Of a stretch of DNA of 64,000 bases, positions 35,824-45,569 are shown piece by piece. A program made the translations under genes and the position numbers. Position 1 is the stretch's first letter. Every line of letters starts with the position of its first letter. The notes beneath the pieces were generated by a model that saw only the letters and a list, made by a program, of their open reading frames with translations, did no database searches and had not been told where the DNA came from. The stretch is from JACPNO01 sp963825405 (GTDB taxonomy: Bacteria; Acidobacteriota; Terriglobia; Bryobacterales; Bryobacteraceae): contig CAWGTB010000005.1 of assembly GCA_963825405.1 (NCBI GenBank), forward strand, positions 310,001-374,000, given 5' to 3'.

Positions 35824-38556
35824 TTACCGAATGGCGATCGTCGCCAGGATGGAGGAAGTGGCAGCGCCAACAGTCAATTCGACCGGTACCGCATCTCCGG
35901 AGATCACGCCTGCCGGGATTCGCAGCGTCACCTGGAGCACACCTTCGACAGCGCCCTCCAAACCCGAAGTAGACACGACATCCGCCGTTTGACCGCCGAT
36001 CCGCGCCGAAGTGGTGAGCACAGGCGTAGGCGGGGCTGAGCCTGTCAGCGCACCATCCACTCCAGCCGGGGTGGTCTGTCCGGCGCCGGTGAAAAATAAA
36101 CGGACCACTGCGCCTGGGTGGGCGGGATTGGTGGACGAATTCACGCCGCCGTCCTGGTTGAGCGCGGCCGCCTGTCCCTGGCCGTTTTGGCTAGCCGTAA
36201 AAATGCCCGGCGCAGACGCAAAGGTGCCGGCCTGCACCATTTCGGACGGCGCGTCGCTGTATGAGATTTGAACGGACGCGTTATTGCCCGTCAGCAATCC
36301 GAACGGCGCGACAACGTTGATCTGGTTTGCCGATACGTACAGCAAAGGCGCCGGCAAGCCTCCCATGAATACCTCCACACCGGCTAATTTTGTGGGATAT
36401 CGGCCACTGGTCACCTGGCCGGCGGCTGGCTCCTGCGGTCCTAGTCCGGAACCGAAAATCGCTAAGACCTGCCCTGGCGAAACGTAATTTCGCAGGTAAC
36501 TGGCTCCATGAACCACAGTGTTCCCAGAGAAAAATGGATATACGGCGGCAGTGCAAGACGCAACCATGCGCACCCTAGCCCGACTCCCATCTGAGAAGTA
36601 CAGGTTTCCCAACTTATCGATCGTCATCCCGGATACGGAACCGACCGAGTTGTAAAATGCCGGGCCGTCGTTGGCCGAGGTATGCGACGAGCTACCGTTG
36701 GCTACGCTCGATATATTCCCGCTGGCGTCGATCTTCCGCAGGTGCCAGTCGGAGTAGCCGTTGTAGTTTGACACGAACATGTTACCGAGGGCGTCGAGGG
36801 CAAAATATTGATCCGTTGGATTGTGAAGCGCAAGGTATGAGCCTGGCACGATGCTTTTGGTCCCGGACGGACTTACGCGCACAATTCCGCTGATATCCGG
36901 ATAGTACAAGTTCCCGGCGGCATCGACAGCGAGATGAGACACCGATGTTCGCGGGAAAGGGACGCCCGGAGCAAAGCCGAACAGAAACGGAGACATCGTC
37001 CCATCGGCCGTAATCTTGAGGATGTTGCCGGCTACGGGATCTCCAACATAGAAATTCCCGCTGGGATCGACGGCGATTCCTGTCGGGCAGACCGGATTGG
37101 AAGTAGCGGGTCCGAAAGGCGGAAAACCACTTTGCTGGCCGCCGGTTCCGGCGAATGTGGTGATCGTGCCACTCGGGTCGACTTTGCGAACTCTGCAGGC
37201 GCCGTAGTCGGATATGTAGAGATTGCCCTGCTGATCGAGCGCCAGCTCGGCGAGGAAATTCAACTGCGCATTGATGGCGGGTCCACCATCTCCAGCGGAG
37301 CCGCCATCTCCTGAGGAGTTGCTGGTTCCGTTTCCAGCGTAGGTCTGAATCGTGCCATCCGTCGACAGCTTGCGAACGCGGGTGCTATCCGCGATGAACA
37401 GGTTGCCCGCTTTGTCCGTGGCCAACCCGCCGGGTTGATTAAATAAGGCCTGCGAAGCATTTTGGCCATCCCCTGCGTAACCAGTTACTGGCGCGCCGGC
37501 AATCACCGTAAATGTGGTAGTTGATGATACTATTCCGACCACATGGGGTGAGGTTGAGATATAGACAGTACCTTCCGGCGTGACCAGCAATCCATTCACG
37601 TCCCTGAAAGAGACTCCTGTGGAAAATGTGATCCGGCGTGATTTTCCAGAGGGTTAGGGTCTGGAAACTACCAGGCGCAACCACATAGACTACGCCGCTG
37701 GAGTCGATTGCGACGCGCTCGGCCAGTAGAAATACCGACAAGGCGGACGCGCCGTCCGCTGGAGTCAATCCTCCGGTGCCAGCGACAATGTGGACGATAC
37801 CATCCGGCCCAATTGGACGACGCCAGAACTCCCGCCGGCGACATAGACCAATCCTTGGGCGTCGACCGCAACATCGCCAACAAACTGGAACGCGAGGTCC
37901 GCGGCCTTCTGGCCTTCGCTGGGAACCGATCCGTAAAGGCCGTTGCCGGCGAAAGTCGTGATGATTCCGTCCGTGCCGATGCGGCGGACTCGTGCGTTGT
38001 TGACGTCGGCAACGAACACGTTACCCTGCGCGTCGGCGGCAATCCCAGTGGGAAATGACAGCGTCGCCGAGATTGCCGGTCCACCGTCGCCGCTGAAGCC
38101 CGGCTGGCCGGTCCCCGCAAAGGCAGTGATGACGCCGTTCTTGTCAATTTTGCGGATTCGATTCGCGTAGAATCGGAGATGTACAGGTTGCCTTGCCCGT
38201 CCAGAGCCAGATTGGCAGCGTTGAGAAACCGCGCTGCGGTAGCCGCGCCATTGTCGCCATCGTCGCCCGCCACGCCGGTTCCCGCGAACGTGCTTATCAC
38301 GCCGCTCGAACTTATTTTTCGGATTCGATGGTTTCCGGCGTCGGCGATGAAGAGATTGCCGCTCAGAATCGCGCGCCAGACCTTGGGGCTGAACAGTTGC
38401 GCGGCTAGCGGCCGGGCCGCCATCTCCCGCTTCCGTCGTAGGGCTGCCCGCGACCGTGCGAACGACGCATGTGCCGGTGGACGCAGCCGGCGCGCAGAGT
38501 GCCACTGGCACGACCATACTTAGGCACGCCGCCGCCATCTTTGCTGACTGTCTCAT
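35824..38556 (-). CDS. Secreted NHL-repeat protein with TIGR03437 C-terminal domain, four frame breaks
   Basis: Joined, this is one exported protein of ~905 residues. Signal peptide near MRQSAKMAAACLSMVVPVAL; then many NHL-type beta-propeller repeats (GNLFIADAGNHRIRKI, GVISTFAGTG, DAQGNVFVADVNNARVRRIG, GNLYISDYGACRVRKVDPSG). The last ~230 residues are the domain TIGR03437 (VVHGASYLRNYVSPGQVLAI, GSGLGPQEP, LPAPLLYVSANQINVVAPF, GVDGALTG). That domain is typical of Solibacter relatives, function unknown. Frame breaks: ~38363-38367 and ~37630-37635 (one extra base), ~38169-38171 and ~37806-37811 (one missing). Likely surface-binding; no enzymatic motif. Confidence 0.85.
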
Positions 38557-38611
38557 GGCCCCGGTATCTTACTACTTGCGAGGCCGCAGGGTTTGTAGCC
38601 CCCCTTTAGTC

Positions 38612-39496
38612 TTAGGCGATTTCGCCCAGCTTTCCGTTGCGGAAATCGGCGAATGCCTGGTAAATCTCCTCGCGTGTATTCATCACGAACGGGCCGTAGC
38701 GGGCGATCGGCTCGCCAATCGGTTCACCGGCAAGCAGCAGCAAATCCACCGGCTGGCTGGAGGGATTCGAAATAGAGACCGCGCCGCCATCGTGCGCAAA
38801 CAGAACCAGGCGGCCCTCGCCTTGCCGTTCCGGCGTTCCTTCGAACTGAGCTTCGCCGCGAATGATGTAAGCCAGAGCGTTGAACTTCTCCGCCACTTCC
38901 TGGACATGCGTCGCGCCAGGCGCAAGAGTCAGGTGCAGGTACAAAATCGGTGTGCGGCTCTGAATCGCCCCGTGCGTTCCCAGCGACTCGCCCGCAATCA
39001 CCTTGACTTTGACATCGCCGTTCGGCGTCTCGGCGTGCGGAATGCCGGCTGCCTTCAATTCCTGATATTGCGGCGGCGTCATCTTGTCGCGCTTGGGCAG
39101 GTTCACCCAAATCTGGAAGCCCTGCAGGCGTCCGCCGGTACGCACCAGGTCGCGGCCCGGCATTTCGGAATGCACGAGGCCAGAGCCGGCCGTCATCCAC
39201 TGCACATCGCCCGCTTCCAGAAACCCGCGATTACCGAAGGAATCCTTGTGCTCCATCTGGCCTTCCAACAGGTAAGTGACGGTCTCGAAGCCGCGGTGCG
39301 GATGCTCCGGAAATCCGGTGGCCTGTCCGGGTGCGATCGTAATCGGGCCCATATGATCCAGCAGAAGGAACGGATCGACCTCTTCGATGTCCGGACCCGG
39401 AAATCCGCGCCGAATCTCGACTCCACCGCCTTCCAGCGTGCGCTGGCTATCGATCACTCGCGCCACAGTTCGACGCTTCACATCAGTTTTCGTCAT
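38612..39496 (-). CDS. Pirin-family protein
   Basis: 294 residues from ATG 39496. Bicupin with the pirin signature: FLLLDHMGPI, GFPEHPHRGFETVTYLLEGQ (metal His-x-His), AGDVQWMTAGSGLVHSEM (His and Glu ligands), then a second cupin without ligands. Bacterial pirins include quercetinase-type dioxygenases and redox sensors; function cannot be narrowed. Overlaps doxX by 4 bases, so both are co-transcribed and probably controlled by the divergent MarR protein. Confidence 0.88.
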   Translation of the reverse strand: MTKTDVKRRTVARVIDSQRTLEGGGVEIRRGFPGPDIEEVDPFLLLDHMGPITIAPGQATGFPEHPHRGFETVTYLLEGQMEHKDSFGNRGFLEAGDVQWMTAGSGLVHSEMPGRDLVRTGGRLQGFQIWVNLPKRDKMTPPQYQELKAAGIPHAETPNGDVKVKVIAGESLGTHGAIQSRTPILYLHLTLAPGATHVQEVAEKFNALAYIIRGEAQFEGTPERQGEGRLVLFAHDGGAVSISNPSSQPVDLLLLAGEPIGEPIARYGPFVMNTREEIYQAFADFRNGKLGEIA

Positions 39497-39852
39497 GACG
39501 TTATCTCCTTGGGCCGCCGCACCCAGGCGACGGTCGCCATCGCCAACAACAGCACCACCGGTATCGCGGGCGAGCCGCCGATGACGAACAAATGCGCGAG
39601 TACTGCCCCGACCATTACCGCGGCCAGCATCACTGCGGCCAGGCCCGCCGTGGCCGGAAATAGCAGGGCCGCTGCACCGATTACCTCGAGCGCTCCGGTC
39701 AGATAGCGGAACCATTGGCCGATTCCGATGGTGGCATATACCTGCACCATCTGGGCACTGCCCGCCAGTTTGGAGCCGCCCGCAAAAAAGAATAACCCAG
39801 CCGCAGCGATCTGCAGCACCCAGAGGCCGATGCGACGAGCTTTATCAGACAT
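39493..39852 (-). CDS. DoxX-family membrane protein
   Basis: 119 residues with four hydrophobic helices: LWVLQIAAAGLFFFAGGSKL, GALEVIGAAALLFPATAGL, VMLAAVMVGAVLAHLFVIGG and VVLLLAMATVAWV. AAAGLFFFAGGSKLAG is the DoxX motif. Members are linked to thiosulfate:quinone oxidoreductase, terpenoid-quinone handling or redox stress. First gene of the doxX-pirin operon, divergent from the MarR gene with 60 bases between. Confidence 0.85.
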   Translation of the reverse strand: MSDKARRIGLWVLQIAAAGLFFFAGGSKLAGSAQMVQVYATIGIGQWFRYLTGALEVIGAAALLFPATAGLAAVMLAAVMVGAVLAHLFVIGGSPAIPVVLLLAMATVAWVRRPKEITS

Positions 39853-39874
39853 TTGTTATTGCCTCCCTGCATTT

Positions 39875-39904
39875 GGTAACTGTAGACATTTACCTTCACG
39901 TCAA
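39875..39904 (-). promoter_or_regulatory. doxX promoter with overlapping operator-like palindrome
   Basis: On the minus strand TTGACG (39904-39899) is followed after 17 bases by AGTTAC. GGTAA-N10-TTACC (39875-39894) lies between and over these boxes, a plausible MarR site. Weak evidence; spacing is the main argument. Confidence 0.35.
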
Positions 39905-39912
39905 GATAGTTG

Positions 39913-40854
39913 ATGTCAAGCGATTCCAAAAGGATTCAACGGCTGTCCGGCATCCATCTTTGGCTGGTGCTATGGAAGATGTTTGACGCCATGCGGGAGT
40001 TCGCCGCGGGAAATATTGCCTCGCTGGGACTGGGACTCTCGGACTTCGCCGTCCTGGAAGTGCTTCTGCACAAAGGACCTATGCCCGTGAACGCGGTTGG
40101 CGCGACCATTCGCCTCACCAGCGGCTCGATCAGCGTTGCCATCGACCGCCTGGAAGCGAAGGCGTTGGTCGAGCGTCGCGACGATCCCGGCGACCGCCGT
40201 TCCCACGTGGTCCACCTGACACCGGAAGGACGTAAATTGATCACCAGCGCCTTCGCCGCCCATGCCGCCGCCATGGAAGAAGCCACCTCCGGACTTTCGC
40301 GGGAAGAGCGCAGGCAAGCCATCGCGTTGTTGAAAAAGTTGGGAAAGCGCGAACGGGCTGAATATGAATTCGTGATCGCGATTCGCCTGGCTGAACCCAC
40401 AGATTTCGACGCCATCTGGGAGATTTTCCACGCCGTCGTACAAGGCGGCGACACTTATGTCTACGATTCCGCGACCACCAGGGAGCAGGCCCGCGCCATC
40501 TGGATGGAAACCGGCACGCCGTACGTCGGGCTCGAGGGCGATCGCGTGGTGGGGACTTATGTTCTGCGCGCCAACCGCGTCGGTTTGGGCTCGCACGTAG
40601 CCAATGCTAGTTATATGGTGAGTCCCGGATTTCAGGGGCACGGCGCCGGACGAGCCCTGTGCGAGCACTCGCTAGAGGAAGCGCGCAAAGCCGGCTTCGC
40701 AGCGATGCAGTTCAACTTCGTGGTGAGCACCAATCAAGCCGCAGTAGAACTTTGGAAGAAATGCGGGTTCCAAATTGTCGGGACGGCACCCAAGGCCTTC
40801 CGCCATAGACAGCTAGGGTTAGTGGATGCCTACGTGATGCACCGGTATTTGTAG
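39913..40854 (+). CDS. MarR regulator fused to GNAT acetyltransferase (possibly two genes)
   Basis: 313 residues from ATG 39913. Residues ~1-150 are a MarR winged helix (ASLGLGLSDFAVLEVLLHKG, GSISVAIDRLEAKALVERRD, RRSHVVHLTPEGRKLI). Residues ~155-313 are a GNAT domain of the phosphinothricin/YhhY type (RLAEPTDFDAIWEIFHAVV, ASYMVSPGFQGHGAGRALC with the acetyl-CoA loop, AVELWKKCGFQIVGTAPKAF). The joint has a GTG (40372) where GNAT genes would start, and one shifted base would end MarR with TGA at 40356. Given many frame errors here, the fusion may be artificial. Divergent from doxX-pirin, the probable target. Confidence 0.75.
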   Translation: MSSDSKRIQRLSGIHLWLVLWKMFDAMREFAAGNIASLGLGLSDFAVLEVLLHKGPMPVNAVGATIRLTSGSISVAIDRLEAKALVERRDDPGDRRSHVVHLTPEGRKLITSAFAAHAAAMEEATSGLSREERRQAIALLKKLGKRERAEYEFVIAIRLAEPTDFDAIWEIFHAVVQGGDTYVYDSATTREQARAIWMETGTPYVGLEGDRVVGTYVLRANRVGLGSHVANASYMVSPGFQGHGAGRALCEHSLEEARKAGFAAMQFNFVVSTNQAAVELWKKCGFQIVGTAPKAFRHRQLGLVDAYVMHRYL

Positions 40855-40856
40855 TT

Positions 40857-41345
40857 ATGAGAGTCGCTTTCTTCATCGCTGCTTCGCGAGCGGGTATCCT
40901 CGCGGCGTCTGATTGCATCGAGACCAGCCAACGATCGGCTTTTCAGCATGCCACTCTCGTGTTTCGCGGTGTATTGGTCGGAGTGCAGGATGTGGAATTC
41001 GAGGTATCCAGTCAAACACCATCCGGGGAAGTCCAACTTAAGCGAGCCGAATCCGGGAATCCTCGAATTCTGATTTTCGCTGTCAACCGTGTATGGAAAG
41101 GGCCAGGCGCCAAACTGGTTCACGCCTTCGCCTTTGGCAATCCCGGTATGGGAACCGCGTACCCTTTTCGATTACAAACTGAATACGTTGTGTACACAGG
41201 CCGGGAAGCCGGTCTAAATCAGGAGGCTCTGCGCCGTTTCAGCGAAGGCGCTCCGGTATACGAACTTGGTACGTGCCTATTGCGAGTCCGGGACGACCTG
41301 GCTCGCGAATCGGGAATCCTTGGCAACGGGAGAACGGTGAAATAA
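40857..41345 (+). CDS. Secreted TIMP/netrin-like (NTR) domain protein
   Basis: 162 residues. An N-terminal region AFFIAASRAGILAASDCIET may be a short signal. The body has the bacterial NTR/TIMP-like pattern: ATLVFRGVLVGVQDVEFE, ILIFAVNRVWKGPGAKLV, GTAYPFRLQTEYVVYTG and YELGTCLLRVRDDLARE. Members are common secreted proteins in Acidobacteria and Proteobacteria without known function. Base composition is lower in GC than its neighbours. It follows the MarR-GNAT stop by 2 bases. Confidence 0.6.
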   Translation: MRVAFFIAASRAGILAASDCIETSQRSAFQHATLVFRGVLVGVQDVEFEVSSQTPSGEVQLKRAESGNPRILIFAVNRVWKGPGAKLVHAFAFGNPGMGTAYPFRLQTEYVVYTGREAGLNQEALRRFSEGAPVYELGTCLLRVRDDLARESGILGNGRTVK

Positions 41346-41365
41346 GGGAACCTTCCATACCTCGT

Positions 41366-41393
41366 TTGCCCTTGAGCAAAATGCCTGTATAAT
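41366..41393 (+). promoter_or_regulatory. Promoter of the toxin-antitoxin operon
   Basis: TTGCCC (41366-41371), 16-base spacer, consensus TATAAT (41388-41393). The start point near 41400-41403 coincides with TTG 41403, so the mRNA would be leaderless. No ribosome-binding site is present. Confidence 0.6.
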
Positions 41394-41402
41394 TGGGGCA
41401 TA

Positions 41403-41825
41403 TTGCCAGAACTACTTTACTCTCGCCTGCAAGACAAACTTGGAACTTCTGGAATTCGATCCGGCGAGGATCTCGTCGACCTGGTGGAAAGAAGACTCCC
41501 GGCAAGCACGGTCAAGGCGCTGGTCCATGGTGGCCTATCCGATACGGAAGCTTTTCAGCTAATCCTGCCACGCCGGACTCTGGCTCACCGCCTGGCCAAT
41601 CGTGAACGTCTGTCCAAGGACGAATCGGACAAAGCTGTTCGCGTTGCTCGGATTACCGCGCTGGCTGAACTGGTTTTTGGCGAACCGGAACGTGCCTGGC
41701 GCTGGATGCGCAAATCCAAACGCCGATTCCGCGGTAAAACGCCGATCGAACTGCTGACGAGCGAAGCCGGCGCACGCATGGTCGAGGAAATGCTCTACCA
41801 GATCGACGACGGCATGGCCGCGTGA
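41403..41825 (+). CDS. Xre/MbcA/ParS-type antitoxin
   Basis: 140 residues from TTG 41403. The C-terminal part is the toxin-binding domain of RES-Xre systems (DUF2384/COG5642): ARITALAELVFGEPERAWRWM, GKTPIELLTSEAGARMVEEMLYQID. The N-terminal part holds an HTH-like segment (LPRRTLAHRLANRERLSKDESD). It would bind and block the RES toxin and repress the operon. It overlaps the toxin gene by 4 bases. Confidence 0.88.
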   Translation: MPELLYSRLQDKLGTSGIRSGEDLVDLVERRLPASTVKALVHGGLSDTEAFQLILPRRTLAHRLANRERLSKDESDKAVRVARITALAELVFGEPERAWRWMRKSKRRFRGKTPIELLTSEAGARMVEEMLYQIDDGMAA

Positions 41826-42262
41826 CGGTTTGGCGCATCAGCAATCACGCTACTCTTGACGGCGGCGGTGGCCTGCGCTCTTCCAACCGGTGGCATACAC
41901 GAGGACGACGGATCGTCTATTGCGCTCCCAATCCGGCCACAGCGTTACTCGAAGTTCTGGTGCACGCGGAAATTGATCTGGACGATATTCCGGTGACTTA
42001 CAAATATCTTGAGATTTACGTTCCGGAGCGGACATCGCGCGAATCGATCGGGACGACAGCGGCCGCGCAAAAACGAGGGGATGCGTGGCTGGAGCAGAAC
42101 CGCAGCGCGCTCTTGTTGGTACCGTGTGTCATCGTTCGGTCAACTACGAACGTGCTGATCAACCCCCGCCATCCGGATAGCGCGCGCATCAAGATCAAAC
42201 GCGTCCACGAGCAGACGGCGGACAATCGCCTTATTTCCCCAACTGCAGTTCCACCAGCGTAA
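41822..42262 (+). CDS. RES-domain toxin (NAD+-consuming)
   Basis: 146 residues from GTG 41822. RES domain: MTVWRISN, SNRWHTRGRRIVYCAPNPATALLEVLVH with the conserved Arg, Tyr and Glu, and later VIVRSTTNVLINPRHPDSARI. Studied RES toxins (MbcT, ParT, Res) degrade NAD+ by phosphorolysis or ADP-ribosylate targets. The C-terminus overlaps the convergent glycosidase gene by 32 bases. With the antitoxin gene it is a complete type II module. Confidence 0.88.
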   Translation: MTVWRISNHATLDGGGGLRSSNRWHTRGRRIVYCAPNPATALLEVLVHAEIDLDDIPVTYKYLEIYVPERTSRESIGTTAAAQKRGDAWLEQNRSALLLVPCVIVRSTTNVLINPRHPDSARIKIKRVHEQTADNRLISPTAVPPA

Positions 42263-44575
42263 GGCTCAGCGGCTCGAAGGCGTATTCCAGAACGCCGCCC
42301 TTCACCGTCACCGGGCGCGATACCAGCGCAACCCGGCGCGGATTGTCGCGGCTGTTGATGATCTCGGTCGACAGCGCCTTGTCGCGGTCCTGCAAAATGT
42401 GCGCCGTGCCTTGCGCCGCCGTCACGTTCAATCCCGCGAGATTCAGGCGCTCACGCAACACATCGGCCGTCGAATTTACCACGTAAACCCGCAGTGTCTT
42501 GCCATCCGCGCTCAACGTCGCGCTCACATCCGGTTCGGCGAGATGCCACGGCATATCGCCGGCGCGTTCCAGACGAAGCGGAAACGCTGCCCGCCGCCCG
42601 CGCGTAAAGCTGCTGCGCGTAATACGTGGGCGCGAGATATAACCATCCGGGCCCGGTCATAATCACGCCCGACCCGAAGCTGTTGGCGAGATTCGATCGC
42701 ATGGCCATCTCGGTGAGGTCGGCATTGCGCTGCAGCAGATTGTGATAGCGAGAGCAGTCCAGTGCATTGCCCAGGGTCTGCAGCATGCCCCGGCCGAGGC
42801 CCCATTCGCCGGCCGTCGTATTCCACTCCGTTACTGCCACGCGCACGGTACGGCCCGCGCCGTCGCGATCAATCTGCTTCTGCAGCGCCTCGAACTCGCG
42901 CTGGACGCCGGTCAGATCGGCAACGGCGTAGTGGTGCGGCGAGAGATAATCCAGCAAGCCCGCGCCGAATTTGAGCGTCTGTTCCGAAGGAAAGGCGGAG
43001 AGAATCTTGATCGACGGATCCACTCTGCGCATCGCCTCGGCAATCGGCTTCACCGACGCATCGTATTCCGCACCGCCCACTTCGTTGCCGATCTGCCAAT
43101 ACTTCACGCCATACGGCTCGGCGTGCCCGTTCTTCGCGCGCAGGCTTCCCCATTTTGTCGAGGCCGCGCCGTTGAAATATTCGATTTGATTCGCGGCGTC
43201 CTGCGGCGTCTTGCCGGTCCAGCGCATGCAGATCAGCGGCTCAGCTCCCACTAAGCGGCAGAGTTGGACGAACTCCTCTTCGCCCACAAAATTCGGCTCG
43301 AGGCCGCCCCAAAATGTAGTGAACGGCACGCGCTCGTCCCATGGTCCAATGCCGCGATCCCACTCATAAGCTTCGATTGCAGTGCCGCCGAAACGAATCA
43401 CTCCGGAGTGCAATTCGCGCAGCGCCGCCACGACGTCGGGCCGCCAGATGCCCAACACCGCGTCCTCGCTGATCATGTACACGCGATCCAGCCACAGCGT
43501 GCTAGGGCCGGCGAAATCGATGGTGAGCGTGGCGTTATCGGCGTCGCTCGTGGCAACAAGTTCCGCCGCCGAGCCTTTCCACTCCGCCCCGGCGCTGCCT
43601 AACGAGACCGGATTCGCCACCACGCGCCCGCCCGCATGCAGCCACGCCCGCGCTTCCACATTGCCTTCGCCGCGCTGGTGCAGACGCAATCGATAGCGGA
43701 CGCCTTTCCTGAGCGTGAAGCCATCCTGCGAGATGCCAGCGCGCGCTTTGCCTGCCCCGATCTCGATTTTCTGCGAGCGCGAGCCGTTGAATGCGTTCAC
43801 GGTGTCGTAGGAATACCGTGCGACTTGCACCGCGCCGTCCGGATACCACGGACGGTGAATCGAATCGACCTCAGGCCGGAAGGCAAACTTGCACGGCGGC
43901 TCTTCCTCGAAGCTGTTCGCATTCACCTGTTGCGCCAGCAGCGACGGAATCAGACCACACAGCGGCTCGATAAATTGCCCGCCTTGCTTGCCATCGATCG
44001 GCAGGCGGCTGAGTTTTTGCGAGGTGACGCGGATTTCCTCCGCCTGCGCGCGTAGCGGTTCGGCGACGGCCTCCAGGCGAATATCGTCGAACCAGACTTT
44101 GCCCGTTCCCCTGCCCCGCCCGGTGTGAAACAGTTGGACATTCACCTCGCCGGGCGACGCAACGCGAAACGTGATGGTACCCTCGCGCCAATCCTGCGTG
44201 CCGGTGAGGCTGGCCGTCCGCCCCAGGCTGCCTGCCGACGTGCGCACATCGATCGCGCCGGTGAATGCCGCCGGGCCCGTGGCGGTCAAGTTTTCCGTCC
44301 GCACCCAGCCGTGCAGCCGCCACAGCGTGCCTACCGGCAGAAAAATCTTCTGGCCGGCCGCGAGCGCCACCGGGTCATCGGCTTCCAACAGCAGTGATTG
44401 CCTGCCTTCCTTGGCCTGGCCGCGAGTCCAGCCGCATGACGCCGTCGCGTCCCGACTTCTGATGCACCGACACGCTCCAGCCATCGAGCGCCGCCGCTTC
44501 AAAGCCAGGATTGCGAATCGACGGCGCGGTCGCCACCAAATACAGGCTCAACGGAATTAAGATCGCGAAATGCAC
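42231..44575 (-). CDS. Secreted alpha-L-arabinofuranosidase-like glycosidase (GH51-like), two frame breaks
   Basis: Joined product ~780 residues. Signal-like MHFAILIPLSLYLVATAPS; a carbohydrate-binding-like jelly-roll (NPGFEAAALDGWSV, KVWFDDIRLEAV); a TIM barrel with VIRFGGTAIEAYEWDRGIGP, YWQIGNEVGGAEYD (acid/base Glu after Asn) and VAVTEWNTTAGEWG (nucleophile Glu); and a C-terminal beta domain. This is the clan-A arrangement of GH51. It probably releases arabinose from plant polymers. Breaks at ~44421-44427 and ~42573-42577; deleting one base at each restores the frame. Divergent from dinB, convergent with the RES toxin. Confidence 0.8.
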
Positions 44576-44585
44576 CTCTAGATTG

Positions 44586-44591
44586 TATATT
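44586..44591 (+). promoter_or_regulatory. -10 element ahead of the DinB gene
   Basis: TATATT preceded by TG. A start near 44598 would skip ATG 44595 and supports ATG 44610, which has a G-rich ribosome-binding site (GGGGGGCGG). Confidence 0.4.
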
Positions 44592-44609
44592 CAGATGATC
44601 GGGGGGCGG

Positions 44610-45122
44610 ATGGCGAAAAAGGTTAGAGCGTTCGAATTGAAGCAGGCGCTCATCGAAGCCTATGCGGTGAATGAGCGCATGAACCAGTACTTGCTCGATA
44701 ATTTGGACGAGCGCGCTTGGCGGGCAGAACCACCCGGTGGCAAAGGCCGCACCATAGCCGAAATCTTCGCCCACATCCACAACGTGCGCCACATGTGGCT
44801 GGTGGCCGCAGCCAAGGATTTGCCGATCCCGGAAAAGCTGGATCGCGCCGCGTGTTCGCGCCAGGATGTCAAAAAAGGCCTGGCCCGCAGCGCCGAGTGC
44901 TGCGCGCACCTTTTAGCTGCGGCTCTGGAAAAACCCGACGCCAGCGTCAAGGAATTCCGTCCCGACGCCGCCGGCTTTCTGGGATATCTGATCGCGCACG
45001 ACGCCCACCATCGCGGACAAATTTGCATGCTGGCGCGCCAGGCGGGCTACGCGCTCCCCAAAAAGGCGGATTTCGGCCTGTGGGAATGGGGCACGCACTG
45101 GAAAGAACTGGGCTACGTCTAG
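44610..45122 (+). CDS. DinB-family protein
   Basis: 170 residues. Four-helix DinB/YfiT-like fold with metal-binding His in IAEIFAHIHNVRHMW and YLIAHDAHHRGQICMLARQ. Related proteins are metal-dependent thiol transferases (bacillithiol, mycothiol, glutathione); the thiol cofactor in Acidobacteria for this protein is unknown. The gene is intact and converges with the DUF3467 gene (3-base gap). Confidence 0.82.
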   Translation: MAKKVRAFELKQALIEAYAVNERMNQYLLDNLDERAWRAEPPGGKGRTIAEIFAHIHNVRHMWLVAAAKDLPIPEKLDRAACSRQDVKKGLARSAECCAHLLAAALEKPDASVKEFRPDAAGFLGYLIAHDAHHRGQICMLARQAGYALPKKADFGLWEWGTHWKELGYV

Positions 45123-45125
45123 CGG

Positions 45126-45420
45126 CTACTGAATAATGCTGGCGCCCGGCGTGCGGCTCAAGTTTGATTTCACCGAAAGCAGATTCGTACTGAGAAACGT
45201 TCTGCTGCAGGACGTTCATGAGCGCCTTGGCCTGCTGCGGGCTGAGATAGACGCCCTGAAAATTCTGGATGTTCACCTGCTCCGGCACGGTTTGATTCAC
45301 CAAGCCGAACAGCAGCAGAAAATCCCACAAATTCACCCGGATTTGCACGCTGTTGGCATAGCCCTCGCGGTAATCGGGGCCATTTACCAGGTTGACTTTC
45401 GGCTGCGGCTGCTGGCTCAT
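45126..45420 (-). CDS. DUF3467 protein, one frame break
   Basis: From ATG 45420, MSQQPQPKVNLVNGPDYREG, then YANSVQIRVNLWDFLLLFGL, VPEQVNIQNFQGVYLSPQQA and KALMNVLQQNVSQYESAFG, the full DUF3467 pattern (~95 residues). The frame continues wrongly past the end; removing one base at ~45143-45148 gives the ending GASIIQ and stop at 45126. Function unknown. Its promoter region may have been altered by the IS inserted 150 bases upstream. Confidence 0.8.
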
Positions 45421-45569
45421 AGATTCAAATTGTAACCCGCGTCGGGCAGCTACGGCGCGTGGACATCCGTCCTCCAGGCATTCCAACATTTTGGCTCTTC
45501 TTCGTTTCGGTAAGTACTCATGGCGTTCGCTCAGTTAAGGAACATTGTTACAATGGATGACGCTCTCTA

